Below are positions 33,551 to 45,857 of a stretch of 64,000 nucleotides of DNA, piece by piece. The stretch comes from Diphasiastrum complanatum (lineage: Eukaryota; Streptophyta; Lycopodiopsida; Lycopodiales; Lycopodiaceae), in the NCBI GenBank assembly GCA_029204225.1, contig CM055100.1, positions 31,833,645 through 31,897,644 on the forward strand, written 5' to 3'. The number at the start of each line of letters is the position of its first letter. The stretch's first letter is position 1. The position numbers and the translations under genes are program-made. The notes under the pieces were generated by a model that was not told the origin of the DNA, did not search any database, and worked only from the letters and a program-made list of their open reading frames with translations.

Positions 33551-35699
33551 ATGGAGGATTTGATTTATGAAGATGCATACCAGCCTCCTGAGGATGTTAG
33601 AGAAAAACTCAAAAGGGCAAATGTAAAATCATCTGCTGAAGCAGCTTTTAAATTCGACTTGTTTGATCTAACTTCTAGTACAATTTTTCCAACGTTAGAA
33701 TCTTTGCTGAATAATGCTGGAAGTTTGTTAGAGTATGTCAAAAACAGAGAACAGGACATAGACGAGGTGGGTCGATTGCAGGACCAGGTTCAAAAATAAC
33801 AAGACAGGATCGCCACACTTTCTGTCAGTGCTGCCAGGGTTCCGGAATTGTTGTTGCTCTCAACAACAAAGGATGAGCAATTAGAAGAATTGCATAAGAC
33901 AAATGAATTACAGCTACAATGCTTAAGGCAAAAAGATCTTCAGATGGCTCAACTACAACGAGAAGTTGAAGAGCTGCGAGCTGATGTGGCAAATAAAAAG
34001 AGCCAGATCCTGATAGAGCAGAGCGATCACTTCGCTACAAAGGATCAAAATCAAAAGTTGCAAAAAGAATTGGATGATGCCAAACTGAAATTGACGGTAG
34101 CACAGTCCTACCAGACGGAGCGACTCCAATACAAAACGGAGTTACTACAGACCCAGCTGGAACATCAAACTCTGAAGACATTTGTCGATACCTTGATCAT
34201 TGAGAAAGGATGTGTGACAGTGAATAGATACAAATTCAAAAAATACAGGATTGATATGATGGAGCTGATAAAGACCAAACTGCTGAACCCCTTACAAAAA
34301 TAAAATGAGGCACTTTCGGCTGCTATATTCAAAGAAGCAGAAGAGGAAGACTCCATGAGTTTGGATGATGAACCTGAGACTAGTGCAAGGGTGAATAACT
34401 ACTAGAAAGACATGATCGAGTGCATGAATCCCACGGACCATAAACGAATTCGGGAATTGGAAGAACAACTGAAGCAGCTAAAGTCAGCTAAGCCAATAAT
34501 GAAGGACCACGAAGTACAAACCATGACAGTGATATCAGAAATTAATTCTGATAATGAGGATGACCACTTTGTTGATCCTTCTGTGCAAGGAAGCAAGTAC
34601 TCAAAAGCAGAAGAAGCAGCAACACCTAAGAACAAGAAGAGAAGAAGAAGGGAAGTCAGGCCGAGAATTGAACCTAATTAGGTACTGATGAAAGAAATCC
34701 TCCATCTTTGAAGAAAGCTATTTAATTACATGTCACAATTTTGAAATATTGAACAAATGTGGATGATTGAATACGTATTTCTTCCAGGTTTAAAAAGTTA
34801 TTGTAATAAGGATTGGAATGCTGTTTGGGGAGCTGAAGAATTCATGACTTTTTTGGAAAACCCTAAATATTGAAGAAAAATGATGCCTATCTTGGGCTAT
34901 CCTACAGGGCTCATTTATAATTGAAAGGCCTGGCCTATCATAAATTTCAATAGGCAGTTCCTCTCTATATGCTCTGGAATATCTGAACTCTAAAGAATCT
35001 ACATTTATATCAGAATCAGATGTTCAATTCAAAGAAGAACATTATATCCGATTTACCAATACACAAAACGAGAAGATTATCGATATTCAGTCTATTTTAA
35101 AGAAGCCTTGAATTGACAACCTTATAGACTTTTAGTATCCAGAATTGTGGACCTTGTACATAAAATGGGAAGATAAGTATGTTAAATTTTCAAAAAAGAG
35201 ATGGCAAAATATATAAGCAAACGGGAGAAACATCCGGCACATCAATTATGGATGACCTATTGTTCACTTGATTTGGCAGGGTTTGTGGCCAACCCTGTTG
35301 AGCATTCAACTAATATATGCTAGGATGGACTATCTACCCATTACTAAAGAAATCACAACTCTGCACTTACCTAGAAAAGGGGGGGCAGCCAATCTGAAGA
35401 TTATTTGGAACAACTGCAACATGGAACTCTGTTTACGCACAAACTAAAGGTGTTAGGGCCTCAAAAAGTTGGCATGTATGTAGAGCTCACTATCCAGGAT
35501 TAATGTAATACACGAGATTGGAGCTTCTTTTGTAATCTTGAGTGTGAATTCTTGTATAGAACGCAAAAAAGACGTTGTCAGCATTGGCGGAATCCTACTT
35601 ATTCTGAAGAAAAGTACCTATCCATGCTAGCTGGACAAACCTACTCATCGGAATCGTCATCAGAGGGATCTGTTGAATCTGAGGGTGAGGACATGTGAC
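33551..35699 (+). pseudogene. Downstream reading frame of Gypsy I: coiled coil plus Trp-rich region, unknown function
   Basis: One reading frame holds from 33551 to about 34965, broken by stops at 33797, 34301, 34403, 34679 and several TGA codons, and then continues with a one-base shift and another change of frame to a stop at about 35697-35699. Most stops sit where TGG, CAA or CAG would restore sense, the same transition decay seen in neighbouring elements. The N-half is a long coiled coil (for example QLQREVEELRADVANKK), followed by an acidic stretch and a basic cluster (KNKKRRRREVRPR). The C-half is rich in Trp and Tyr and ends in a Ser/Glu tail after a Cys-rich patch (CNLECEFLYRTQKRRC). 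It shows no RT, integrase, CCHC or envelope hallmark. It may be a displaced gag or a separate accessory protein; an unrelated captured gene is also possible. Confidence 0.5.
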
Positions 35700-35860
35700 G
35701 ACTTGATTCAGTCACATGATTTCTATTTTTATTCTTATAAACTTTTAGTTTTATACAGCTGATCTTTCATAGTTCTTATGTATTTCAGTATTTTTACAGT
35801 TTAAGTGTAAAATTGATCCGGGTTGGAGATCTAGGGGCGAAAAAGAAATCGAATTCGATA

Positions 35861-36499
35861 ATTTCAGTTATGATGATTACAGTCGCGAGACTATAAGGAG
35901 CCGATGTAATTTACCATTTTTGATAAGAATAGTTTGATGAGCAGATACTCTTGTGCTTATATTTTTAGAGTGAACTATTGATGATTTCTCTACGAATGAA
36001 TGAAGGTATATGCTGCTTACTATTTTTCCAATTCTACATGGTTTGTAAGCTCTGTACCAATTAATGATGAATGATATGTAAAGTAAGATTGATAATGTTC
36101 TGAGACTGCAAACCATGTTGAAGCATGCAGGTGATTAAATTATACTATTATCATTGTGAAATCTATCATTTGCAGGTTGTGCTTAACTGTCAAGTCATGA
36201 TTGAAGCCTTCACCTTGAGAAACCTCTAACTTAATCATGTTGTGTGTGTAGTTGATTGTTTAATCACTCGATCCCCAGCATTGGTCATACATTGGTCATA
36301 CATAGTTAATGTATGGAAAAAAACTAGTACCAAAATATTATCAGAAAATTGGTGAAATCATTATTTGAAACACAAAGGTTGTACTGGCCGCATGTAGCAA
36401 ATATCATTTGATAACCAGTTCATTCATCTTTTTCATGAGTATAATACCTCTAAATCTCTCTATTTGGGGAACGACATCTCAAATACTACATTAAATATC
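35861..36499. other. Spacer, nothing recognised
   Basis: AT-rich sequence between Gypsy I and Copia C. It contains a small direct repeat (CATTGGTCATACATTGGTCATACAT). No gene seen. Confidence 0.5.
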
Positions 36500-37785
36500 T
36501 AATAATCTAATTCAGTGAGCCATCACATTAACCATATTGTTACGATGCATGTACAAGATAGATCTCATGTTTAAGTTTCCTAATCTTTGATGCCATAATT
36601 GGGCATTTGAAGTACTCACATTGGTAGAAAGTGCATACTCATGACTCAAAATGTACAAGTTACCTTCTCTGTTAGCAGAGAGGATTTCATTATGATCTTT
36701 ATCCAAAATAATACATTGTTTTGAATTGAACAAGGCTTTGCAACCCTAATTAGTGAGCTTGTTGATAGAAAGTAAATTCTTTGTCGGGTTAGGTACATAA
36801 AGTACGTTTTTAAACAATGTTAAATTACCATTTGGAAGATGAAGGCGTATGGAGCCTTGGCCTTTGATTTGATGTGTAATGGAGTCACCCAAGTAAATAT
36901 ACTTCAAATATGCTAGCGTGAGTTCTTTGAATAGGAACTTACATGGAGTCATGCGCTAAGAAGCACCATAATCAAGATACCATAGTAAGGCGTCTCTACA
37001 TTGTTGATCATCTTGTACCATTAGCAATGTTGGGTCTTCATGAGAGGTTCTGGCAGAATCAGATCCTCCATCCTATTGCATCTTCTTCTTTGTTTCATTG
37101 TGCTTGAGAACTCGACAGTCCTTGATGTCATGATTGGTTCTCTTGCAATACTTGCAAAAAAGATTTGGTTTTAGGCTTTTATTGCTATCGATTGTGTTGT
37201 TGTGATTGCTAGTCTAAATCAATCTGCTCAGCTTTGGTCTTCTTGTCCTTTGAAAATCTCTTCTTCGGGAACTGTTGCTTATTCAAATAGAGGGTGACTG
37301 CCTTTGTATTCGATGTGGATAAGCTTTTTTTTCTTACTTTTTTCTACAATAAACTTGCTGTCAACTTTTGTAGAGACAGGTCAGGAGGATTGCTCAAGAG
37401 CAATACTAAGTTGTCGTAAGAGGGAGGAAGAATGAATAGAAGAGACATGTTAGCATTTTCATTCAATACTGGCCAACCTATTACAGCAAGTTGATTAAGC
37501 AACTGTTTGAATTCATTCAGATGATTAGTGACTGAGGTTCCTTCACTGATCTTGAAATACTCCAAACTATCAGTAATACCAAATTCATGAAAAAAAAAAA
37601 AAAAAACAAACTAGAATCAAAATTAGACATTTTAAACAAAAACAACAAATGTAAAATTCCAAATATCGCTCTCAGACGCAAACTGCAAGTCAGGAAAGCA
37701 CCTCAAGGCAATGTGCGCTCGAAAGAGATACTAGAAATTAGAGTATCGGATCCGAGCGCGTGAACAAAGAGCACACAAGAAAGGA
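36500..37785 (-). pseudogene. Copia C remnant, 3' portion (part of gag, protease, pre-integrase)
   Basis: Reading on the - strand: a gag piece with EGTSVTNHLNEFKQLLNQL (37344-37565), a diverged zinc-knuckle region, a protease/post-protease segment (KNVLYVPNPTKNLLSINKL) and a pre-integrase motif AQLWHQRLGNLNMRS at about 36600. It stops before integrase. Several stops and a poly-A/T run interrupt it. It is continued upstream at 44431-45050; Copia D has been inserted between the two halves. Confidence 0.75.
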
Positions 37786-37790
37786 GATGT

Positions 37791-38405
37791 TACTGAATTC
37801 ACACGTGTGGGACTGGCTACACATGTATTTTTGATCTCCTAAGTACAATAACACCATAAAGATCAGACTAGCATTGGTTGTCAATAAGAAAGCTGATCAT
37901 ACAAGCAATATTATTGTGTTACAAGCAAGATCTGTCAACAAAACATAAGACAAAGCATCATAAATGCCTCTACTCGGCTAGAGAGAGAAAATAGCAAGTA
38001 CAAAACTCGTGGAGAGAGAGAGAGGACACAAAGAGCTTGTCTCCAAATTTGCATTACACACCATTTTCATCATCTTCTCAATGAGAGTACATCACATATA
38101 TATAGATCCATGGACTCTTCTCCTACTTTGAGTTGAATTGGAGTTGTGGATCCACCTCTCAAGCTATCTAGACTTATCCAAGCCACCTCACTATGTCTAA
38201 TTGTGCCACATAGTCTTTTCATGCATTAAATGTGGCATGTAAAGTACAAATGGCAATTCCTATGGTAGCTCGAGTTTCTACTTCTACCTACCTTGAATAT
38301 TTTATTCTAAGATGAGTCTATACTAAGCCAAAAGAGCTCAATTCATCTTTGGCATTTTTAGGACCCATACTCACAACATTAGATAGATTTTTCAATATTT
38401 TGACA
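37791..38405 (-). repeat. Copia D 3' LTR
   Basis: 615 bp, homologous to 43820-44425 with several substitutions and short indels. Contains CACACGTGTG at 37800-37809 near its inner-strand start and ends ATTTTGACA. Confidence 0.92.
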
Positions 38406-38423
38406 CTCCTCCTAAAATTGTAT

Positions 38424-41400
38424 CTAATGTGGATCAAGCATTGATCTTGAGATAAGACCAAGATTAGACCTATGCTTTGAGAAGGCACTTTTGCAAGGTG
38501 GCTTTGTGAGAAGATCAGCAATACATGAAGATGTGTCAACATGTTCTAAGTTGATTTCACCTCCCATGAGCTTTTCCCTTACAAAATGGTGTGCCACTTC
38601 TATATGCTTGCTTCTTGCATGAAAAATAGGATTGTTTGCAAGAGCTTGTGCTGATATGTTGTCACATTTGATCAAGGGAAGATCATCCTCTTTGATGTAC
38701 TTTAGCTCCATGATTAACCTCTTGATCCAAAGCACCTCTTTAGTTGTTGTAGTGAGTGCTTTGTACTCGGCCTCACAAGATTATAGAGATATGGTATCTT
38801 GCTTCTTTGAAAGCCAAGACACAAGATTGCCTCCAAGAAAGATAGTATATGCATTAATGGGCTTCCGATCCATTTTATCACTTGCAAAATCGGAATCTGA
38901 ATAGCCAACAATGGTTAGATCTTCATTCTTGTACAATAAACCATAATCTTGAGTAGAAGATACATATCTTAGAACTTTCTTGGCCATCTTCCAATGTTGG
39001 ATCTTGGGATCTTGCATAAATTGACTCAATTTGTGCACACTCAGATCGGGTCTAGTGATAGTAAGCCAAATTAAAGAGCCTATAAGACTCCTATAAAGTG
39101 TGATGTCCTCGAAGGATCTTTCATCACCTTTAATAGGATCTTTTACATGTTGCTCCATGGGAGTATCTATGTCTTTACAACTTTGCATATTGAATTTTCT
39201 CAACATAGAAAAGACATATCTAGATTGACAAATAAAAGCATACTCTTCATGAAAATCAATCTCAAGGCCCAAAATGTAATGGATCTCTCCTAGATCTTGC
39301 ATTTTAAATTCTTTTCCTAATGCATCTTTGGTTTCTTGAACTAGCATCAAACAACTTCCACTAAGAATAATGTCATCTACATAGATTAGAAGAATGACAA
39401 TATTACTGCCATCAAATTTTAAGTACATAGAAGGATCATAGTCACTAAGCACAAATCCTAATGAAAGTAGAAAGTTGTTGAGTCTTGAATACCATGATCT
39501 AGGTGCTTGCTTTAATCCATAAAGACTTCTAAATAGCAAACACACCTTAGATTTATCCTTGATAAATCCTTGAGGCTGTTCCATGTATATCTCCTCCTCA
39601 AGATAGCCATTCAAAAAAGCGTTGGAGACATCAAGTTGAAACAATTTTCACTTAAAAAATAAGGCAAGAGAGATTATGATTCTTATTGTCACCATCTTTG
39701 CTACAGGAGCAAAGAACACCCACTTGCATCCAATGATATGCATGTAAGGTGGTGGATCCACTAGCTCCCATGTGTGGTTGGTGATCAAGGCATCATATTC
39801 AATCTTCATGGCCTCATACCACTCCTTGGTATTGAGGGCTTCTTGAACATCTTGTGAAAAATGCAAAATAAGCCTGGTAGAGGCCAAAAATCTTGTATAT
39901 AGATAAACACACATGTGTGGAGACTGTTCCCACCTGTGAAACTAGTGTACTTGTCATGTACCATAATCATATAGGATGTACATATGATTTAATTCAAGTT
40001 CTAGTGACTAAATAGGTCAAAAACTAGTTTTTAAGACATATGACACATGGCATCAATCTATTGATTGCATGAGCCACATCCTTTGGATAGGTGTCATAGC
40101 ACATGTGTAGAGGACAGCTCACATGTGTGGAATAAGCTGAAGTAGGCAAATTTTGACTTCTAGAAGATTTCCAAGTAGATCTCCATATAGAAGGAAAATG
40201 GACCAAAAGTGCTCAAAATAGAAGGTTTTGTCCAAGTGTCAGTTTTGCATGATGAATCATCATATGACAAAGCACCTTCACACATGTGGGATCAAAGGGA
40301 TGATCAGTACCACGAGCTCCCACTTATTGTATATATAGAGCCACATTTGGCCATAATCAATGTGAGACACCAATCTTGGTTTTGGAAGCAATTTTGAGTG
40401 ATTCTCTCCATTTGTCTACATTTGTTTTGATTGTTTTGAGGTTCTATCAATGTGTACTTGATTTTCAGGTTGGAGTCCGTACCCTGACAGGGTTTCACAC
40501 GTGTGAAACCAGCAAGTACATTTACCTTCAATAAATGATTGTTCTTTTTTGGATTTTATGTCTAGAATTGATCTAGATTGATCTTAATCTTATGTAGATT
40601 GATAGATCAAGTAACTCTAACATCCAATCCCTATTGAGGATCTGATTAGGATCCACTATTGGTCCTTTTTGTACTTTTTTCACACATCTTTGGGCTCCTC
40701 ATGAGAAACAAAATAAGCATAAGTGGAATCAAGATCCACTTGTTTTCCTTTGTCATCATAAGTGAGCCTCTTGGGCTCAGATCTCTCCCTCATGGATCTT
40801 CTAGGAGTGAAAATCCGAGGACTTCCATCTTCAAATCTTGACTCCTCCATATGTTGATTGCCTTCAATAACAATAGGCGATAGATTTTGAGGTTGCTTGA
40901 TCTTGGCCCCTCCAAGATTGGATTTTTCTTCTTCATGAAAAACTACATCTCTACTATCAATTACTTTAGAGGTAGAGAGCATGTAGATTCGATAGGCTTT
41001 CTTGTTGGATGAATATCCAAGGATCATCCTTCTTTCTCGTCTCCAAGGGAATATGGACAAAGCATATGCATCCAAATACTCTAAGGTGTTCAACCTTAGG
41101 TTTCTTCAAATAGAGTGCTTCATATGGTGACTTTCCTCCAAGTGCAACATGAGAGAGTATATTGCAAAGATAGTTTGAACAATTGATAGCCTCACCCCAA
41201 AAGTCTTTTGGCAAAGATGCCTCAATTATGATGGTTTTGGCACATTCACACAGTCTTCTATTCTGTCTTTCAGTCACCCCATTTTGAGATGGTGTATATG
41301 CACAAGAAAACTCACTTTTAATGCCTTCAAGCTCACAATAATCATGGAGTTTATTGGAAGTGTACTCACCACCTCCATCACTTCTAAGAATCTTGATTTT

Positions 41401-43177
41401 GTAAGAAATTTGATTTTCAACTAGAGCTTTGAACTTTAGGAAATAGTCAAACACCATAGATTTTGAAGCTAGAAGATATACCCAAGTAAATCTAGTGAAA
41501 TTATCAATGAAAGTTATAAAGCAAGTAGCACCACCCTTGCTCTTTGAAGATGAGAAGTGCACATCCGAGTGTATGAGCTCCAATGGATGTGTAGTCTTGA
41601 TAGATGACTTTGAAAAAGGCTTCTTATGATAGTTAGATATGGCACAAGCCTCACATGGCTTGAAATTCTTGGAGATAAGATTAGGCAAGCCAATAGCTTT
41701 GGCTTTCTTGACCATGGACACCATAGAATTATAGTTAGGATGTCCCAACCTTCTATGCCATAGTTCCTCCAAAGACATATGAGTAGCAAAAACTATCACA
41801 AGAGTTAGCATACTCTTTGGGATCAGGCTTGTAGATTCCACCATATCTAGACCCAAATGCAAGGATCTCATCATGCTTATTGATTGTACATGTATCAACA
41901 TTGAAATTCACATCTAGTCCACTATCAAACAATTGCCCAACACTAATAAGATTTTTTGTTAACTTGGGAACAAAAAGTACATTAGACAGAGAAAGAACTT
42001 TTGATGAAGAAAGCTTTAAGGGAATGGTCCCTATGCCTTCAATAGCACACTCATGATCATTTGCTGTGTAGATGGACTTCTTGGCTCCTTCATAGGGTGA
42101 CATGGATGAAAAAGAATACTTGGAGCTACACATATGTGAGGAAGCTCCACTGTCGATATACCACGAACCATCCTTCTTGAAAGGTGATGAAGAAAAACTC
42201 GAGACCATAAGAGATCCCTCTCCATCACTTGCATGAGCATCTTCCTTCTCTTCATTAGAAATGTTGGCTTGCTTGAATTGACTCTTCTTCTTGAAGCAAT
42301 TGGTGGCATAATGCCCCTTCTTGCCACAAAAGAAACACTTGATGTTTTGCTTCTTCTTCTTGGATGTGGAAGCTTGAGAGAACTCATCCTCATCTCCTTT
42401 CTCCTTGGAAATAAGATTGTTCTTGCTTAAAGAGGATTGGTGTCGATTCTTACTTCTTGTCTTGTGCTTGTCTTTGGTAAAGAGAGCTTTACCATCAATG
42501 TTGAGAGACAGTCTCTCCATTTTCAAGAGTTTATACTCTTGTCTTGATTCTTCAGAAATGAGCACACTTTGGAGTGCTTCCAAACTTGGTAGCTCCTCCT
42601 TAATGGCATAACTCTAAACAAGGTTGTCATATTCCTCCTTTAACCCATTAAGTATGACTTGAACAAGTTCATTTTGGTTGATGGAGTCTCCTATGCATGA
42701 CAATTCTCTATGGAGGTCTTTAACTCTCATTACATAAGATGAAGCACATTCATCACTTTTCTGTACACTTTGGAAAATTTGGTTTCTTAGTGTTAGGAGT
42801 CTAGAAGTATTTTTTGCCTCATAGATAGACTTGAGGGTATCCCAAGCATCTTTGGCATTAGTACAAGCACCAATTTCTCTGAATATGTCATTTGAGACAT
42901 TCATCTTAATATAATGCAGAGCCATCCTGGCTCTCATTTTGTACTTTGGAATTTCTTGAGGAATTTGTGGTTCTTATTCAATGCCAAGTACAATATCCAT
43001 CACATCTTGTAGTATTAAGACAGATTCCATTCTAACCTTCCAAATTGAGTAATTGGAGGTTGACAATCTTTCACTTGCTTCTAATAGAAAGACACCCATT
43101 GAAGTCATAAAGAATGATGGAAATAAAAAAAGATGGATGGAAGAATTGCTTATCTTCTCACTATAGGAACCAATCAA
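38424..43177 (-). pseudogene. Copia D gag-pol remnant, interrupted by a solo LTR
   Basis: Gag begins near 43120 (SNYSIWKVRMES), with one stop near 42950 and another near 42612. Zinc knuckle CFFCGKKGHYATNC, protease WYIDSGASSHMC, pre-integrase ELWHRRLGHPNYNS and integrase (TFIDNFTRFTWVYLL, LRSDGGGEYTSN, SQNGVTERQ) follow. After the solo LTR, RT lacks about 34 residues of the fingers: GCKWVF is joined directly to FAPVAK. RT and RNase H then read well (QLDVSNAFLNGYLEEE, YVDDIILSG, SDSDFASDKMDRKP), with a last stop near 38779 before CIADLLTKP. Inactive, but only moderately decayed. Confidence 0.92.
39853..40684 (+). mobile_element. Solo LTR 1, inserted in Copia D
   Basis: An 832-bp sequence starting TGTGAAAAATGC and ending TTTTTTCACA, flanked by the 5-bp duplication CATCT (39848-39852 and 40685-40689). 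It is homologous along its whole length to 49321-50153. No internal region is present, so an element inserted and then recombined between its LTRs. A TATATATA-type box near 40331 indicates + orientation. It carries TTTCACACGTGTGAAA (CACACGTGTG at 40496-40505). Confidence 0.93.
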
Positions 43178-43819
43178 GGGTACATAACCAAATCCTATGT
43201 AAGACTTGGCAAAAAACTATGAGATAGATCTCATTAACTTGACAATCTCTCTAAAACAAGATTTGAATCATCAAAAAAGATGAAGTATGGCAAAAGTTAT
43301 GATTCTCTAAATTTCACACGTGTGAAATATTCCAAGAATGTCAAATTGACTCAAATACAATCTATTTGTATGAAACAATTTGCCTACAACCTATAAGTTT
43401 TGTCTAAATCACATATAGATGAGATTATGTAGCTTCTGGATGATTTTTGTGATCATTCAAGCAATAAATGACATGTACACATGATTTGCCACAGGTCTAG
43501 GCGCCCTACCTACGACTCTTCAAAAGCTTATAACTTCTTATTGGCTTATCCAATTGCATCAAATTCTACACATTTCTAGCTTTCTAGTGGGCTAACCTGC
43601 TTGAAATTTGAAATTGGGCAGATTTCACATGTGCCAGCACCTGAAATTCCGCACAGTACCTGATCTGGCCCATTCAATGTGGTTTATAGCTCAGAATCAC
43701 AAGAAAACTGCAAACTAGCTAGAAGGTAGAATCTAGACAATTCCTACCTTGAAATCTGATCAGATCTGCAAAGTTTTTGATTAGATTTGCTTGTAAAACT
43801 TAGGTAGGCTCTGATACCA

Positions 43820-44425
43820 TGCTGAATTCACACGTGTGGGACGCCCTACACATGTATTTCTGATCTCCTAAGTACAATAGCACCATAAAGATCAGACTAG
43901 CATTGGTTGTCAATAGAAAAGCTGATCATACAAGCAATATTATTGTGTTACAAGCAAGATCTATCAACAAAACATAAGACAAAGCATCATAAATGCCTCT
44001 ACTCAGCTTGAGAGAGAAAATAGCAAGTACAAAACTCGTGGAGAGAGAGAGGGCACAAAGAGCTTGTCTCCAAATTTGCATTACACACCATTTTCATCAT
44101 CTTCTCAATGAGAGTACATCACATATATATAGATCCATGGACTCTTCTCCTACTTTGAGTTGAACTGGAGTTGTGGATCCACCTCTCAAGCTATCTAGAC
44201 TTATCCAAGCCACCTCGCTATGAATTGTGCCACATAGTCTTTTCATGCATTAAATGTGGCATGTAAAGTACCAATGGCAATTCCTATGGTAGCTCAAGTT
44301 TCTACTTCTACCTACCTTGAATATTTTATTCTAAGATGGGTCTATACTAAGCCAAAAGATCTCAATTCATCTTTGGCATTTGACCCATACTCACAACATT
44401 AGATAGATTTTTCAATATTTTGACA
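43820..44425 (-). repeat. Copia D 5' LTR
   Basis: 606 bp, beginning TGCTGAATTCACACG next to the PBS complement and ending ATTTTGACA before the GATGT duplication. CACACGTGTG at 43829-43838. Confidence 0.92.
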
Positions 44426-44430
44426 GATGT

Positions 44431-45050
44431 AAGGCACGCTTGAATGCAATACCGGACGAGGCAGTATCGGTTCCAGGCGCAAGTTAGTCAACAGAGTGAG
44501 AGACAATAACTTCTTTCTCAGGAAGAGACGAGTCAATACATCTGTTGTTTCATATAGACTAGAGATAATGTCCCATGCTTCTTTGGAGTTGGAACAATTT
44601 GCTACATGAGCTATTTGTGAATATTTAAGATTCAGAGATACAATGGAAAGAGCTTTGCCATCCTTAGCTTCCCAAGTGTCAACATGTCAGGTTCAGTTGG
44701 CTTGGCTATGGAACCGTTGACGTATCCTCAAAATTCTTTCTCAAAGAGACATGTGAAAATTGTCACCGTTGAACGTATTTATCAAGGATGTTGATGGAGT
44801 CAAATTCGTCGATAGAGTTCGGTCGAGTTGGTGAAGTCGACGTCAATGAAGTTGAGTCGATCCTATTCTTCTTCAAGTAGTTATATGTAAGACTGTTCGA
44901 CTTATGCAAATAAGGTTGTTGTTGTTGTAGAGAGAGAATATCGTAGTGCTCAGGAAATGAGTTTAGGTAAGTAGGAGTGAAGATTAACTCCAACGCTTCT
45001 TGACTGATAAGGATCACAAAGATCCATCATTATATTACCAAGATCTTGAG
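44431..45050 (-). pseudogene. Copia C remnant, 5' portion (gag start)
   Basis: The - strand encodes an N-terminal copia gag: FDSINILDKYVQRF, then after a stop WEAKDGKALSIVSLNLKYSQ and SKEAWDIISSLYETTD. It breaks at the GATGT site where Copia D inserted, and resumes at 37785. No LTR or PBS of Copia C was found to the right before the host exon at 45179. Confidence 0.65.
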
Positions 45051-45178
45051 AATTAGACACATCAAGATTGGCAAGACTATGCGGGTGCTATAATAACAAA
45101 GAGTTTGCATCATATCTTAATGCCTGATTTCCATGCCAATCTCAGATCTAATGAGCCTAAATACATCATTATGGATAC

Positions 45179-45750
45179 CTTGGAAGATGATTCACTTATT
45201 CTCATATTGTTTTTACAAATTGTCTCACAACATGAAAAAAGACAATTTTTCACACTATGAATAAAAAACTCATTATTGCTCTTACAAGATCCAAGAGCAT
45301 ACATTTGATGGCATAACCATTTGCTTTCCAATTGATCTAGGATCAATTCTAAAAAATCAAGAACAAAAGACCTGTCCTTACAAGAGAAATCATATAAAGC
45401 TAGTATTGTCTCACTCCAACTTTGAGATGCAAAAATCTCATCAAAGCAAAATGGTTCATCAAATGATAGAAGAAAAGAAAAAGTGAATGTGTTGGAGTAG
45501 ATATCACCTGAAATTTTCTTCTCTTTTTCATCACTTTGAAAATTAGGCAATGGAATTGCTTCGAGCTTGCCAAAACCTCCCTCTGTTTGTGGTGTATATA
45601 AAGATTCATAAAAATAGATACCACAATCTGCAAGTTCCTTTGGACTTCTTCCTCTGTATTGCAGCTTTCCAAGATCAGAGTGAATCACGTCTAATATTCC
45701 TGCAAGTGATTGTGCGGGCTCCCATTCACTTATGCATGATGGATATAAAT
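45179..45750 (-). CDS. Unidentified host gene, exon 2
   Basis: Acceptor TTTCTTTCAG (45751-45760) and donor CCAAG|GTATCC (45178) frame 572 bp that are open throughout. Together with exon 1 it reads across the junction as KKCNYLYPSCISEWEPAQS. The encoded region of about 190 residues includes LAGILDVIHSDLGKLQYRG and RSFVLDFLELILDQLESK and is Cys-rich near the end. No domain recognised. It ends in phase 0, as exon 3 requires. The following intron would be about 16.8 kb (45178 to 28418) and is filled with Copia C, Copia D, a solo LTR, Gypsy I and the LINE scrap. Confidence 0.65.
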
Positions 45751-45857
45751 CTGAAAGAAAAAAACAATGTTGAAGCATTTAAATCATAATCTGAAGAGCA
45801 TCAATAAAGAAAATCACTTATGATTGTTGTAGAGTGCATATGTTTTGATATACTTAC

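Larger units (their letters stand above)
30421..35860 (+). mobile_element. Gypsy I, degraded gypsy element with an extra downstream reading frame
   Basis: On the + strand an LTR-like promoter region (TATAAATA near 30531) is followed by protease, RT, RNase H and the start of integrase (31040-33240), and then by a second long reading frame (33551-35699). No gag is found between the LTR-like region and protease, and no matching 3' LTR was seen; a purine-rich GGGGCGAAAAAG near 35833 could be the polypurine tract. Boundaries are approximate. Confidence 0.65.
37791..44425 (-). mobile_element. Copia D, Ty1-copia element nested in Copia C
   Basis: Complete in outline: 3' LTR 37791-38405, polypurine tract TTAGGAGGAG (- strand) beside it, gag-pol remnant, PBS complement GGCTCTGATACCA (43807-43819) and 5' LTR 43820-44425. 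Target-site duplication GATGT lies at 37786-37790 and 44426-44430. The LTRs differ at roughly 15 or more sites, including a G-to-A change in the terminal TG of the left copy, so it is clearly older than Copia B. A solo LTR of another family (39853-40684) is inserted within it. Confidence 0.93.

Noticed and set aside
30421-35860. Possibility that Gypsy I is an endogenous pararetrovirus because of the extra reading frame
   Set aside because: Domain order protease-RT-RNase H-integrase with an integrase zinc-finger start is gypsy-like; pararetroviruses lack integrase and no movement-protein motif was seen.
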